From NCBI RefSeq assembly GCF_021484805.1, contig NZ_CP090557.1, positions 1,352,501 to 1,416,500 of the forward strand: a DNA stretch of 64,000 nt, written 5' to 3'. Positions within the stretch are counted from its first letter, which is position 1; every line of letters begins with the position of its first letter. Below are positions 54,433 through 63,339 of this stretch, one piece after another. Source of the stretch: Tellurirhabdus bombi. Lineage in GTDB: Bacteria > Bacteroidota > Bacteroidia > Cytophagales > Spirosomataceae. Below the pieces are notes generated by a model. The model saw only the letters and a program-made list of their open reading frames with translations. It was not told the DNA's origin and searched no databases. Made by a program: the position numbers and the translations under genes.

Positions 54433-57400
54433 ATGAAGAAATCTCTTCCTGTATGGCGGTTGACGCTTGGCGGGCTTTCCTGCGTCCAGTTGTTACTGGC
54501 AACAGCGGGCCCAAATCTGGCTTACGCTACGAATCTACCAACTAGTGCGAATCGCCCTGCCTCGATTCGGGCGGGCCTCAACGTGGCCCCCGCCGACATC
54601 TCTATATCGGGTAAAATAACCGACGACAAAGGTGAAGCCCTGCCGGGTGTGAGCATTCTGATAAAAGGCACCAGCCGAGGCACAACAACGGACAACAATG
54701 GCCAATACAAACTGGTCGTTCCCGACGAGAAAAGTGTGCTGGTTGTCAGCTTCGTTGGCTATACGAGTCAGGAAGTAACGGTCAACAACCGGACTGTTCT
54801 CGACATCCAGCTCCAAGCCGACAATAAAAGCCTGGAGGAAGTAGTCGTGGTTGGGTATGGCGTGCAGAAAAAAGTGAACCTGACCGGTGCCGTTTCCACC
54901 GTTGACTCCAAGGTGCTGGAAAACCGGCCTTCTACCAACCTGGCTTCGGGCCTTCAGGGCGTAACGCCGGGGCTGATTATTACCCGGCAAAACGGCCAGC
55001 CGGGTCGCGAAAGCATCGGCATTCAGATTCGGGGCGCTACGTCAGCCAACGGAAACGTCAATCCGCTGGTGTTACTCGACGGGGTAAGCGTTCCGATCAG
55101 TACCATGCAAACCATGAACCCCAATGATGTTGAGAACATCAGCGTTTTGAAAGATGCAGCGGCGGCGGCCATCTATGGCGCCCAGGCGGCGGGTGGGGTC
55201 ATCCTGATTACCACGAAAAAAGGGAAATCCGGTAAAGTTACGTTTGACTATCTGGCTCAACAGGGAATTGACTGGGGAATCAACATCCCGGGTCGGATGA
55301 CGTTACTCGAAGAAGCCGAGTTCTCGAACCTGGCCCGGAAAAACTCAGGTAGTGCGCCCGAGTACACCGATTTTGAGATGGAGAACATTCGGAATAATGT
55401 TCCTTATAGCATTAACCCAGCGGATACGAGCAGTTATCTGTATTACAATCAGGACCCGATTGCCAATAGCGTCTTGCGGAAATACACTTCCATGTCTACG
55501 CACAACATCACGGCTCGGGGTGGTACGGATAAGCTAAACTTCCTGATTTCAGGGGGTTACTATAATAAACAAGGCGTATTTAAAGTTGGGCCGGATAGCT
55601 ACACGCGGTATAACCTGCGGATCAATTTGGGTTCTCAGCTGACGAAACACGTTTCGCTAGACAGCCGCCTGTCTTACTCCAATGAGCGCACGCAAAGCCC
55701 TTCGGCAGACGCGAACAGCAGTGGCTTGTTGTACCAGGTTTATCGCTTCCGGACGCGCAACCCGATGTTTACGCCCGAGGGACGCTACAACACCTCCAAT
55801 GGAACGTATGCTTCCTTAGCCGAAGGCGGTTACAATAAGTATAACAAGAATTTCTTCGATGGTGTCTTTACCATGACGGTTGCCAACTTCGTGAAAGGCT
55901 TGCAGCTTCGGGCCGTGGCGGGTACGCAATACCGGCTAGGTGATCGGAATATCTTTTTTCGCACGGTGCCGCTGTGGGCAAAATCGAAAATTGCCAGTTA
56001 TGTGAATCAGATTAACTCCTACGAAATTCAGAATGAGTTAACCAAAAACACCAATTTGCAATTTCTGGCGAACTACGATTTTAAAGTTGGCGGCAAGCAT
56101 AATTTTGGTCTTTTTGCGGGTTACCAGTGGGAAAACTACCGCGAAGACAATCTTTTCTCAAGAGCGACCAACCTGGTAAGCAATGATTTGCCAACGCTAA
56201 ACCTCGGAGATGATAGAACGAAAAGCAACGGCCAGACCATTCGGACGTATGCGTTTCAGTCGGTCTTTGGTCGCTTCAACTACAACTACGACGACAAGTA
56301 TCTCTTAGAAGCCACCGTGCGTCTGGATGAAAGCTCCAAGTTAGCCCCCGGGCTGCGGCAGCAATTCTTCCCGGCAGCTTCAGTAGGCTGGAATGTGCAC
56401 CGGGAGCCTTGGTTCGGCGAGCGGGTTTCCTTTGTTTCTGAATTTAAACTGCGGGGATCCTGGGGTCGTCTGGGCGGTGCCTTGGGCGATGCCATTGGTA
56501 ACTATGATTACCTGAGCCAATTAACGCGGGGTAATACGCTGGTTCTGGGCGATTCCCGGACTTCGTTCATCTACCAGGGTTCAATTCCTTCGGCCAATCT
56601 ATCTTGGGAAACCATCGAAACCACCAACGGAGGTCTGGATTTAGGCTTTCTAGAAAACCGCCTGCAATTTAGCGGTGACTACTACATTAAATTTAACCGG
56701 AACATGCTGACAGCCCAGCAGTTGCCGGGCACCATCGGTATCGGTACGCCGCGCAAAAATACGGGCGAGCTAAAATCATGGGGCTGGGAAACAGAGCTGC
56801 GCTACCGCGACCGAATTGGTAAAGACTTTACGTATTCGTTTGCTGTTAATTTATCCGACAACAACAACCGCCTGATTAACTTCTCAAACCGTAATGTGGT
56901 AGGAGCCGGTACGAACGCACTCATCGAAGGTTATCCGCTAAATACGATCTGGGGTTATCAGACAGCCGGTTATTTTACCTCAGCAGACGAAGTAAAAGGC
57001 TGGGCTTTCCAGGATAACCGGACCGACGCCGGTGACGTAAAATACGTCGATCAGAACGGTGACAAACGGCTTAGCGTTGGTAAAGGTACGGTGGCCGATC
57101 ACGGTGACCTGATCCTATTGGGAACCACCAATCCACGCTACTTATTTGGCGTTACGCTGGGAGCACAATGGAAAGGTTTTGACTTTACGGCTTTCTTCCA
57201 GGGCGTTGGCAAGCGAAGCTATCGGTCAACTGCCGAGTCTGTTGCGCCTTTGCTGGTAACCTGGAAACAGGCGCTGGCCATTCACCGCGATTACTGGACG
57301 CCGGAAAACCAGGATGCCTTGTTCCCCCGCCCCTTCACCGGTGCTACGCATAACTACATTGCTTCTGATAAGTGGACGCTTGATGCCAGCTACATCCGGT

Positions 57401-57615
57401 TGAAGAACCTCCAGATCGGCTATACCCTACCGGCAACGCTGACGCAGAAAATTAACGTTTCGCGAGCGCGGTTCTTCTTCTCTGGTCAGGATATCCTCAC
57501 CTTTTCCGGTCTAGGGCCATTCCAGGGCTATTTTGATCCCGAAACCCGTGATGGTGTTGAGAATGATTATCCATTCTTCGCCACGGCGTCTATTGGTTTG
57601 AATGTGTCGTTTTAA
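54433..57615 (+). CDS. SusC/RagA family TonB-linked outer membrane transporter
   Basis: A 1060-aa nutrient importer. Signal peptide (to about residue 33, NLAYA), carboxypeptidase-regulatory domain (about 56-135, ISGKITDDKGEALPGVSI), the SusC hallmark LEEVVVVGYGVQKK (about 134-148), plug (about 150-260, NVENISVLKDAAAAAIYGAQAA minus its first residue) and a 22-strand barrel ending in FATASIGLNVSF. It pairs with the SusD gene 36 bases downstream. There is no STN domain, so no sigma-signalling is expected. No glycoside hydrolase or other enzyme in the window tells the substrate. Confidence 0.95.
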   Translation: MKKSLPVWRLTLGGLSCVQLLLATAGPNLAYATNLPTSANRPASIRAGLNVAPADISISGKITDDKGEALPGVSILIKGTSRGTTTDNNGQYKLVVPDEKSVLVVSFVGYTSQEVTVNNRTVLDIQLQADNKSLEEVVVVGYGVQKKVNLTGAVSTVDSKVLENRPSTNLASGLQGVTPGLIITRQNGQPGRESIGIQIRGATSANGNVNPLVLLDGVSVPISTMQTMNPNDVENISVLKDAAAAAIYGAQAAGGVILITTKKGKSGKVTFDYLAQQGIDWGINIPGRMTLLEEAEFSNLARKNSGSAPEYTDFEMENIRNNVPYSINPADTSSYLYYNQDPIANSVLRKYTSMSTHNITARGGTDKLNFLISGGYYNKQGVFKVGPDSYTRYNLRINLGSQLTKHVSLDSRLSYSNERTQSPSADANSSGLLYQVYRFRTRNPMFTPEGRYNTSNGTYASLAEGGYNKYNKNFFDGVFTMTVANFVKGLQLRAVAGTQYRLGDRNIFFRTVPLWAKSKIASYVNQINSYEIQNELTKNTNLQFLANYDFKVGGKHNFGLFAGYQWENYREDNLFSRATNLVSNDLPTLNLGDDRTKSNGQTIRTYAFQSVFGRFNYNYDDKYLLEATVRLDESSKLAPGLRQQFFPAASVGWNVHREPWFGERVSFVSEFKLRGSWGRLGGALGDAIGNYDYLSQLTRGNTLVLGDSRTSFIYQGSIPSANLSWETIETTNGGLDLGFLENRLQFSGDYYIKFNRNMLTAQQLPGTIGIGTPRKNTGELKSWGWETELRYRDRIGKDFTYSFAVNLSDNNNRLINFSNRNVVGAGTNALIEGYPLNTIWGYQTAGYFTSADEVKGWAFQDNRTDAGDVKYVDQNGDKRLSVGKGTVADHGDLILLGTTNPRYLFGVTLGAQWKGFDFTAFFQGVGKRSYRSTAESVAPLLVTWKQALAIHRDYWTPENQDALFPRPFTGATHNYIASDKWTLDASYIRLKNLQIGYTLPATLTQKINVSRARFFFSGQDILTFSGLGPFQGYFDPETRDGVENDYPFFATASIGLNVSF

Positions 57616-57651
57616 CCAAGCCGATTTTACGAGCTTTAAACAGAACTCTCA

Positions 57652-59271
57652 ATGAAAGTGACTATAAAACATACCGTCTTCACACTCGCGCTTCTTTTTA
57701 GCCTAAGCGCCTGCGAGGTAGACCGATTGCCCGAAACCAATATTAGCGACGAAACCTTCTGGCAGTCAGAATCCGACATCAAGGTGGCTAATAATTATTT
57801 ATACACCTTTTTGCCTGCTTTTAATATAGAAGATAACTGGTCTGATGATGCCTTTGGATTAGCGTCCAACAACATCAGCGATGGTTCGCGTCTGGCGCCT
57901 GCTACGGCATCGGGAGATTACAATACGCCTTATAACCTGATTCGGGCCGCGAACAATGTGCTGGAAAAAGCGCCTCGCGCATCGGCTGCGGTGAGTCCTG
58001 CTATCATGGATCGCTATCTGGCCGAAGCCCGCTTTTTTCGGGCATGGGCGTATTTTTCGCTGATGCAAAAGTACGGTAGCGTACCACTGATTCTGAAAAC
58101 GTTAACGGAAGACTCACCGGAATTAACTGCACCCGCTGCCAGCCGTGACCAGATTATAGACCAGATTTACCAGGATCTTGATTTTGCCGCCCAGAAACTG
58201 CCTACGCCAACGGCGCTGGGTGCCGCCGATTATGGCCGCATCTCCAATACGGCGGCATTGGCCTTCAAAGCCCGCGTAGCACTCTTTGAAGGAACACGGG
58301 CTAAATTCCACAAGTATGGCGAGCCTGCAAAACACTTGCAACTGGCCGTAACAGCCTCTAAAGCGGTGATTGACAGCAAAGAGCACGATTTGTTCGCCAG
58401 TTACTTTAACCTTTTTCAGTTAGCGGGAGAAGGGCGCCAAAACCGGGAAAACATCATTGTACGGCAGTATGGTGTGTCCAATACAGATCGGGTTTCAACG
58501 CACAGTTACTACCGGGGTAGCCTGGAAACTGGGAACCTAAACCCGACTAAAAGTTTGGCCGACTCGTATCTGATGAAGGACGGCTTGCCGATTACAAAAT
58601 CCCCGCTTTACAAAGCCCCGGTTAAATCCGTTGACGTTTTTGCCAACCGCGACACCCGCATGAGTGATACCTTCCTGAAAGCGGGAGATCCCTACATGAC
58701 CACCAAACCCGTTTTCGATATTGCTAACTTGGTATTTAACAAGACTGGTTTTACGTTTCGTAAATACGCCAATATCGACGACTGGAATACGCAGGCTTCA
58801 ACCGTTGACCGGGTTCTGCTGCGTTACGCCGAGGTGCTGGTTACTTATGCCGAAGCAACTTATGAGCTAACCGAAACCATTAGCGATGCTGATCTGGACC
58901 TAACTGTTAACCGGCTCCGTGCCCGGGGCGGGGTGGCCAAGCTGACCAATACTTTTGCAAAAGCCAATGGCCTGGACATGCGCGAGGAGATTCGTCGGGA
59001 ACGGCGGGTAGAATTGGCGCAGGAGAGCTTCCGCTACTGGGATTTGATTCGTTGGAAAACCGCCGAAATCGAACTACCTAAGCCAGTGCTGGGGAATTTT
59101 TTCTTTAAGTCGGAATATGCTTCGACAACGGTCAACTTAACTCCAGACAATTATATTCTGGTGCAGGCGGCTAGTTTCCGCAAGTTCGACCCGGCAAAAG
59201 ATTACATCTGGCCATTACCCGTTAACGAAATTGCGCTGAACCCATCTCTAAACCAAAATCCGGGCTGGTAA
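57652..59271 (+). CDS. SusD/RagB family nutrient-binding lipoprotein
   Basis: A 539-aa surface lipoprotein that caps the SusC channel and binds the substrate. Lipobox LFSLSAC with Cys at residue 21. SusD-type helical TPR core is visible in YLAEARFFRAWAYFSLMQKYG and ALAFKARVALFEGT, with the C-terminal signature EIRRERRVELAQESFRYWDLIRW and ending YIWPLPVNEIALNPSLNQNPGW (last part as in the family). Forms an operon with the SusC gene and ends at a strong terminator. Confidence 0.95.
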   Translation: MKVTIKHTVFTLALLFSLSACEVDRLPETNISDETFWQSESDIKVANNYLYTFLPAFNIEDNWSDDAFGLASNNISDGSRLAPATASGDYNTPYNLIRAANNVLEKAPRASAAVSPAIMDRYLAEARFFRAWAYFSLMQKYGSVPLILKTLTEDSPELTAPAASRDQIIDQIYQDLDFAAQKLPTPTALGAADYGRISNTAALAFKARVALFEGTRAKFHKYGEPAKHLQLAVTASKAVIDSKEHDLFASYFNLFQLAGEGRQNRENIIVRQYGVSNTDRVSTHSYYRGSLETGNLNPTKSLADSYLMKDGLPITKSPLYKAPVKSVDVFANRDTRMSDTFLKAGDPYMTTKPVFDIANLVFNKTGFTFRKYANIDDWNTQASTVDRVLLRYAEVLVTYAEATYELTETISDADLDLTVNRLRARGGVAKLTNTFAKANGLDMREEIRRERRVELAQESFRYWDLIRWKTAEIELPKPVLGNFFFKSEYASTTVNLTPDNYILVQAASFRKFDPAKDYIWPLPVNEIALNPSLNQNPGW

Positions 59272-59280
59272 TCTCTCTCA

Positions 59281-59318
59281 AGACAAAAAGGACGGCAAGT
59301 TTGCCGTCCTTTTTGTCT
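59281..59318 (+). terminator. Strong terminator after susD
   Basis: A perfect 18-bp inverted repeat, AGACAAAAAGGACGGCAA (59281-59298) and TTGCCGTCCTTTTTGTCT (59301-59318), with the T-tract inside its 3' arm, 10 bases past the stop. Confidence 0.9.
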
Positions 59319-59357
59319 TATGCGAAAGCGCGGCTCGTCGTGGCAAACGTCTAAAAT

Positions 59358-59385
59358 GAAAAAGCCACTCAGTTGAGTGGCTTTT
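59358..59385 (-). terminator. Terminator of the initiator tRNA gene
   Basis: AAAAGCCACTCA (59360-59371) pairs perfectly with TGAGTGGCTTTT (59374-59385); on the minus strand it is followed by TTCATTTTAG. It lies 6 bases past the tRNA 3' end. Confidence 0.85.
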
Positions 59386-59390
59386 CTTCG

Positions 59391-59463
<73 letters not shown>

Positions 59464-59476
59464 ATGTTTGTGAATG

Positions 59477-59507
59477 CAAAAGTAGTGGTCTTTTTCGAAA
59501 AAACAAA
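59477..59507 (-). promoter_or_regulatory. Consensus promoter of the initiator tRNA gene
   Basis: On the minus strand, TTTG (59507-59504), exactly 19 bases, TACTTTTG (59484-59477); transcription would start near 59471, about 8 bases before the mature 5' end. Its -33 box lies against the -7 box of era on the other strand. Confidence 0.7.
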
Positions 59508-59508
59508 C

Positions 59509-59516
59509 TATCTTTG
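59509..59516 (+). promoter_or_regulatory. -7 element of the era-der unit
   Basis: TATCTTTG matches TAnnTTTG; transcription would start near 59522, giving a leader of about 74 nt before era. The -33 region is poor. Confidence 0.45.
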
Positions 59517-59531
59517 TAAAAAAAATTATTA

Positions 59532-59571
59532 CCCCTCTCTACAAATTTCTTGTTCGGAGGGGAGTTTTTTT
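59532..59571 (+). terminator. Terminator-like hairpin in the era leader
   Basis: CCCCTC (59532-59537) pairs with GAGGGG (59557-59562) over a 19-nt loop, followed by AG and seven T. It lies between the era -7 element and the era ATG at 59596, so it could stop transcripts early. No upstream plus-strand gene needs a terminator here, since susD already has one. Confidence 0.5.
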
Positions 59572-59595
59572 CTGTAGCTACTGGTTATCAATTGA

Positions 59596-60513
59596 ATGAA
59601 TACTACGAACGAGACATATAGCCCAACCCATAAAGCCGGATTTGTAAGCATTGTTGGGAAACCGAATGTGGGCAAGTCGACGTTGATGAATCAATTGGTT
59701 GGCGAACGGCTGTCAATTATTACGTCAAAAGCACAGACAACCCGCCACCGCATTATGGGTATTCTGAACGGCGTTCATAATGGGCAGGAGTTTCAATTAG
59801 TTTATTCGGATACGCCAGGCATTATTAAGCCGCTTTATAAGTTGCACGAATCAATGATGAGTTTTGTGCGTGGCTCGCTGGAAGATGCAGACATTATTCT
59901 GTTTGTAACGGATATTTTCGAGAAGCACGATGAAAACGACGTAATTGAACGCTTGCAAAAAACGAACGTGCCCATTTTACTGCTGGTCAATAAAATCGAC
60001 CAGGCAAGTCCGGAGCAGCTCGAAGAAAAAATTCAGTACTGGCAGGAGGCGTTTAAGGCGGAAGATATTATTCCGATTTCTGCTCTGAATGGCGAAAATA
60101 TCAACCGTGTCTTTGACGGCATCGTCAACCGTTTGCCGGAGCATCCGCCCTATTTCCCGAAAGATGAATTAACTGACCGCCCAGAACGCTTTTTTGCGTC
60201 GGAGATTATTCGTGAAAAAATCTTCCTGAACTATAAAAAGGAAATTCCCTATAGCTGCGAAGTAATTGTTACGGGTTTCAAAGAACGGGACGATATGATT
60301 GTTGTCTCGGCAGAAATTCTGGTTGAAAGAGCTACGCAACGCGCCATCATTATCGGCGATGGTGGTAAGATGATTAAAAAAACGGGCATCATGGCCCGCG
60401 AAGAACTGGAACGGTTCTTCGGTAAGAAAGTGTTTCTTGAACAATTTGTAAAAGTAGAACCCGACTGGCGCAACAAAGAGCAAATGCTTCGCCGGTTCGG
60501 ATATGACGAATAG
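59596..60513 (+). CDS. era: GTPase Era
   Basis: A 305-aa ribosome-assembly GTPase that binds 16S rRNA near its 3' end. G-domain motifs: GKPNVGKS (residues 21-28), DTPG, and LVNKIDQ (NKxD); the C-terminal KH domain includes IIIGDGGKMIKKTGIMAREELE and ends VKVEPDWRNKEQMLRRFGYDE (last part of the family signature). It is followed by der 36 bases on, a natural pairing of ribosome-assembly GTPases. Confidence 0.97.
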   Translation: MNTTNETYSPTHKAGFVSIVGKPNVGKSTLMNQLVGERLSIITSKAQTTRHRIMGILNGVHNGQEFQLVYSDTPGIIKPLYKLHESMMSFVRGSLEDADIILFVTDIFEKHDENDVIERLQKTNVPILLLVNKIDQASPEQLEEKIQYWQEAFKAEDIIPISALNGENINRVFDGIVNRLPEHPPYFPKDELTDRPERFFASEIIREKIFLNYKKEIPYSCEVIVTGFKERDDMIVVSAEILVERATQRAIIIGDGGKMIKKTGIMAREELERFFGKKVFLEQFVKVEPDWRNKEQMLRRFGYDE

Positions 60514-60549
60514 CAACCGGTCTTTTCGGATTGCTGATCACCTAAAGTT

Positions 60550-61860
60550 ATGGCAAATATTGTCGCTATTGTAGGCCGCCCAAACGTGGGTAAATCAACG
60601 TTTTTCAACCGTCTGGTGGAACAACGTCAGGCCATTATGGATAACCAGCCGGGGGTAACCCGTGATCGTCACTACGGATATGCCGAGTGGACGAATAAGT
60701 ATTTTACGGTCATTGATACGGGTGGTTACGTCGTAGGATCGGATGATGTGTTTGAAGAATCCATTCGGGAACAGGTCGAAATTGCCATCGATGAAGCCAG
60801 TGTGCTTTTGTTTATGGTCGATGCCGATACTGGGTTGACGGGTCTGGATAAGGATTTCGCAAATATTCTGCGCCGGACCAAAAAACCGGTATTTTTAGTT
60901 GCTAACAAAGCAGAAACGATTCCCCGGCAGCAAGCCGCCCTGGCCGAGTTTTACGAGCTGGGCATGGGAGAAATCTACCCGATTTCGTCCATGACTGGTA
61001 CCGGAACAGGTGAGCTTCTGGATGATGTTATCAAAGAATTTTCTACTGAAGGCATTGAAGATCCGAATGCAGGTGTTCCACGCGTAGCGATTATCGGTCG
61101 CCCTAACGCGGGAAAATCATCCTTTGTAAACCTGCTATTGGGTCAAGATCGGACGATTGTTACCGATATTGCTGGAACAACGCGTGACTCGATTGATACA
61201 CGCTACAAAGCTTTTGGTAAAGATTTTATTCTAACCGATACGGCCGGACTGCGCCGCAAGTCGAAAGTTACGGACAACATTGAGTTCTATTCGGTCATGC
61301 GCTCGCTGAAGGCGCTGGAAGAATCGGACGTTTGTATCATGATGCTCGATGCTTCACGCGGCCTGGAAGGTCAGGATATGAACATCATCGGCCAAGCCAT
61401 CCGTGCCAAGAAAGGCGTTGTACTGATGGTGAACAAATGGGATACGGTGGAGAAAGACTCTAAAACGGCGGACATCTGGAAAAAGGAAATTCGGCAACGT
61501 CTCGCACCGATTGACTATTTGCCGATTGTATTCGCTTCTGTGACTGAAAAGCAGCGGGTTTTCCAGGTAATGGAAAAAGCCATTGAGGTTTACGAGAACA
61601 AGCATAAGAAAATTCCGACGTCGAAGCTGAACGAAGCCATGCAGCCGGAAATTGAGGCGTATCCGCCACCGGCAACGAAAGGTAAGTACATCAAGATCAA
61701 GTACATGATTCAGTTGCCAACACCGTCGCCGACTTTTGTTTTCTTTGCGAACCTGCCTCAGTACATCAAAGAACCGTACGAGCGTTACCTGGAGAATAAG
61801 CTTCGGCTTCACTTTGGATTCGATGGCGTTCCGATTACTTTATTTTTCCGGCAAAAGTGA
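60550..61860 (+). CDS. der: GTPase Der (EngA)
   Basis: A 436-aa protein with two tandem GTPase domains, needed for 50S ribosome assembly. First G1 motif VGRPNVGKS (residues 8-16) with DTGG and VANKAE; second G1 GRPNAGKS (near 183) with DTAGLRRKSKV and MVNKWD; C-terminal KH-like domain (IEAYPPPATKGKYIKIKYM, shortened here). Its stop codon overlaps the GTG start of the next gene. Confidence 0.97.
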   Translation: MANIVAIVGRPNVGKSTFFNRLVEQRQAIMDNQPGVTRDRHYGYAEWTNKYFTVIDTGGYVVGSDDVFEESIREQVEIAIDEASVLLFMVDADTGLTGLDKDFANILRRTKKPVFLVANKAETIPRQQAALAEFYELGMGEIYPISSMTGTGTGELLDDVIKEFSTEGIEDPNAGVPRVAIIGRPNAGKSSFVNLLLGQDRTIVTDIAGTTRDSIDTRYKAFGKDFILTDTAGLRRKSKVTDNIEFYSVMRSLKALEESDVCIMMLDASRGLEGQDMNIIGQAIRAKKGVVLMVNKWDTVEKDSKTADIWKKEIRQRLAPIDYLPIVFASVTEKQRVFQVMEKAIEVYENKHKKIPTSKLNEAMQPEIEAYPPPATKGKYIKIKYMIQLPTPSPTFVFFANLPQYIKEPYERYLENKLRLHFGFDGVPITLFFRQK

Positions 61861-62780
61861 TTGTCACGGATTCCACAAAACAAACACAAGTCCGCTATTG
61901 GACGGGAGCGCTGCTGGTTTTTCTGGCAGCGTTTTGTTTTGCATTGAAGGGCGTTTTAATTAAGATCGCTTACCAATACCACATTGATTCGATTTCGCTG
62001 CTCACGCTGCGCATGCTCTTTGCGCTTCCTTTTTACATTGGCATTGTTTTCAGGCTTTCTACCAAACTGCCGCCCGTTCAGCTTTCGATGCGTTCCTGGA
62101 TTTGGATAGCTCTATTGGGTGTTGCGGGTTATTACATCGCCAGCTTTCTTAATTTTTGGGGACTGGAATACATTACGGCCAGCCTGGAGCGCATTCTTCT
62201 TTTCGTTTACCCAACGTTTGTCTTGCTGTTAGGCGTCATTTTCTTCCGTCGCCGGGTGAGCTGGTTACAGGCAATCGCGGTTTTTCTTACCTATTCTGGC
62301 ATCTTTCAGGCCTTTGTTCCTTATCTGGATGCCACGGAGCAACGGGGCGTTTTTCTGGGTGCAGGTCTAATTATTCTGAGTGGCTTGGCTTACGCCATTT
62401 ATCTGGTTGGGAGTGATACCATGATTGCCAAAGTCGGTACCCAGCGCTATACCTGCTATGCCATGATAGCAGCCACCTTCTTTGTTCTCCTACACTGCGC
62501 TTTAGCGAATGGCCTGTCCCTGTTTCGTTACCCTGCTCCCGTCTACTGGCTAAGCTTCCTGATGGCCATTGTCGTTACGGTTATCCCTACTTTCATGATG
62601 ACGGAAGGGATCAAACGGGTTGGCTCTGGCAATGCTTCTATTATAGCCAGTATTGGACCAATTTTCACAATCGTTCTTGCCACCAGTCTGTTGAACGAGT
62701 CTATTTCTATGCATCAATTGGTCGGTACTTTGCTGGTTTTGGTGGGCGTTTTTCTAATTGGCTGGAAGGGCAAAAAGTAG
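61857..62780 (+). CDS. EamA/DMT family transporter
   Basis: A 307-aa membrane protein with ten transmembrane helices and two EamA repeats (first ALLVFLAAFCFALKGVLIK, second near GAGLIILSGLAYAIYLVGS). Such proteins export metabolites or amino acids; substrate unknown. The likely GTG start at 61857 overlaps the der stop (GTGA), indicating coupled translation. No closer ATG fits the first helix. Confidence 0.85.
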   Translation: MIVTDSTKQTQVRYWTGALLVFLAAFCFALKGVLIKIAYQYHIDSISLLTLRMLFALPFYIGIVFRLSTKLPPVQLSMRSWIWIALLGVAGYYIASFLNFWGLEYITASLERILLFVYPTFVLLLGVIFFRRRVSWLQAIAVFLTYSGIFQAFVPYLDATEQRGVFLGAGLIILSGLAYAIYLVGSDTMIAKVGTQRYTCYAMIAATFFVLLHCALANGLSLFRYPAPVYWLSFLMAIVVTVIPTFMMTEGIKRVGSGNASIIASIGPIFTIVLATSLLNESISMHQLVGTLLVLVGVFLIGWKGKK

Positions 62781-62934
62781 TTTTCAGCGCTATAATTGCG
62801 CAACAATTGAAAAAATGACGTTATTTTTATTTGGTTTTATATTATCGGACAGCTTCAATACGTTTTCATTCTTATATAGGATAAAAAGATGGCCTTTAGA
62901 TAAATAAAAGCTCACATTCAAAGCCTTAATAATC

Positions 62935-62963
62935 TTGTATGTAAGAATTTTGTTATATCTTTC
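62935..62963 (+). promoter_or_regulatory. Candidate promoter of the ArsR-type regulator gene
   Basis: TTG (62935-62937), 18 bases, TATCTTTC (62956-62963), one base off TAnnTTTG. Transcription would start near 62969, 28 bases before the ATG. The remaining part of 62781-62934 shows nothing recognisable. Confidence 0.4.
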
Positions 62964-62996
62964 CATAAACACACCTAAAAATCTACATCTAAAGTC

Positions 62997-63305
62997 ATGA
63001 GTCAAGAGACGATTTTCGAGGACGAGAAAAAGATTGAACGAGCGGCGTATGTGCTGAAAGCAGTTGCGCATCCATTGCGTATCAAGATCATTCAGATGCT
63101 GAATGAGAACAAGGAGCTTAACGTTTCTACGATTTACAAAAACCTGAATGCAGAGCAATCCCTTATTTCGCACCACTTGATCAATATGCGGGATAAAGGC
63201 ATACTAGAGATACGACGTAGCGGAAAAAATATTTACTATTTTCTAGTTGATGGTGCGATTGCAGAGATTATCGAATGCATCTATCGCAGCAAGGTATTAG
63301 CTTAG
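62997..63305 (+). CDS. ArsR-family winged-helix regulator
   Basis: A 102-aa DNA-binding protein. The winged helix-turn-helix is visible: VAHPLRIKIIQMLNE (helix 1-2), NVSTIYKNLNAEQSLISHHLINMRDKGIL (recognition region) and the wing EIRRSGKNIYYFL. It lacks the ELCVCDL cysteine motif of arsenic sensors and has only one Cys (IIECIY), so it is probably not an arsenic sensor. No target gene is adjacent; it is flanked by a terminator and the converging ruvB. Confidence 0.87.
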   Translation: MSQETIFEDEKKIERAAYVLKAVAHPLRIKIIQMLNENKELNVSTIYKNLNAEQSLISHHLINMRDKGILEIRRSGKNIYYFLVDGAIAEIIECIYRSKVLA

Positions 63306-63306
63306 T

Positions 63307-63336
63307 AAAAAGGGAAGCACTTAGGCTTCCCTTTTT
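63307..63336. terminator. Bidirectional terminator between the ArsR-type gene and ruvB
   Basis: AAAAAGGGAAGC (63307-63318) pairs perfectly with GCTTCCCTTTTT (63325-63336), 6-nt loop, with A/T tracts on both sides; it serves both converging genes. Confidence 0.9.
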
Positions 63337-63339
63337 AAT

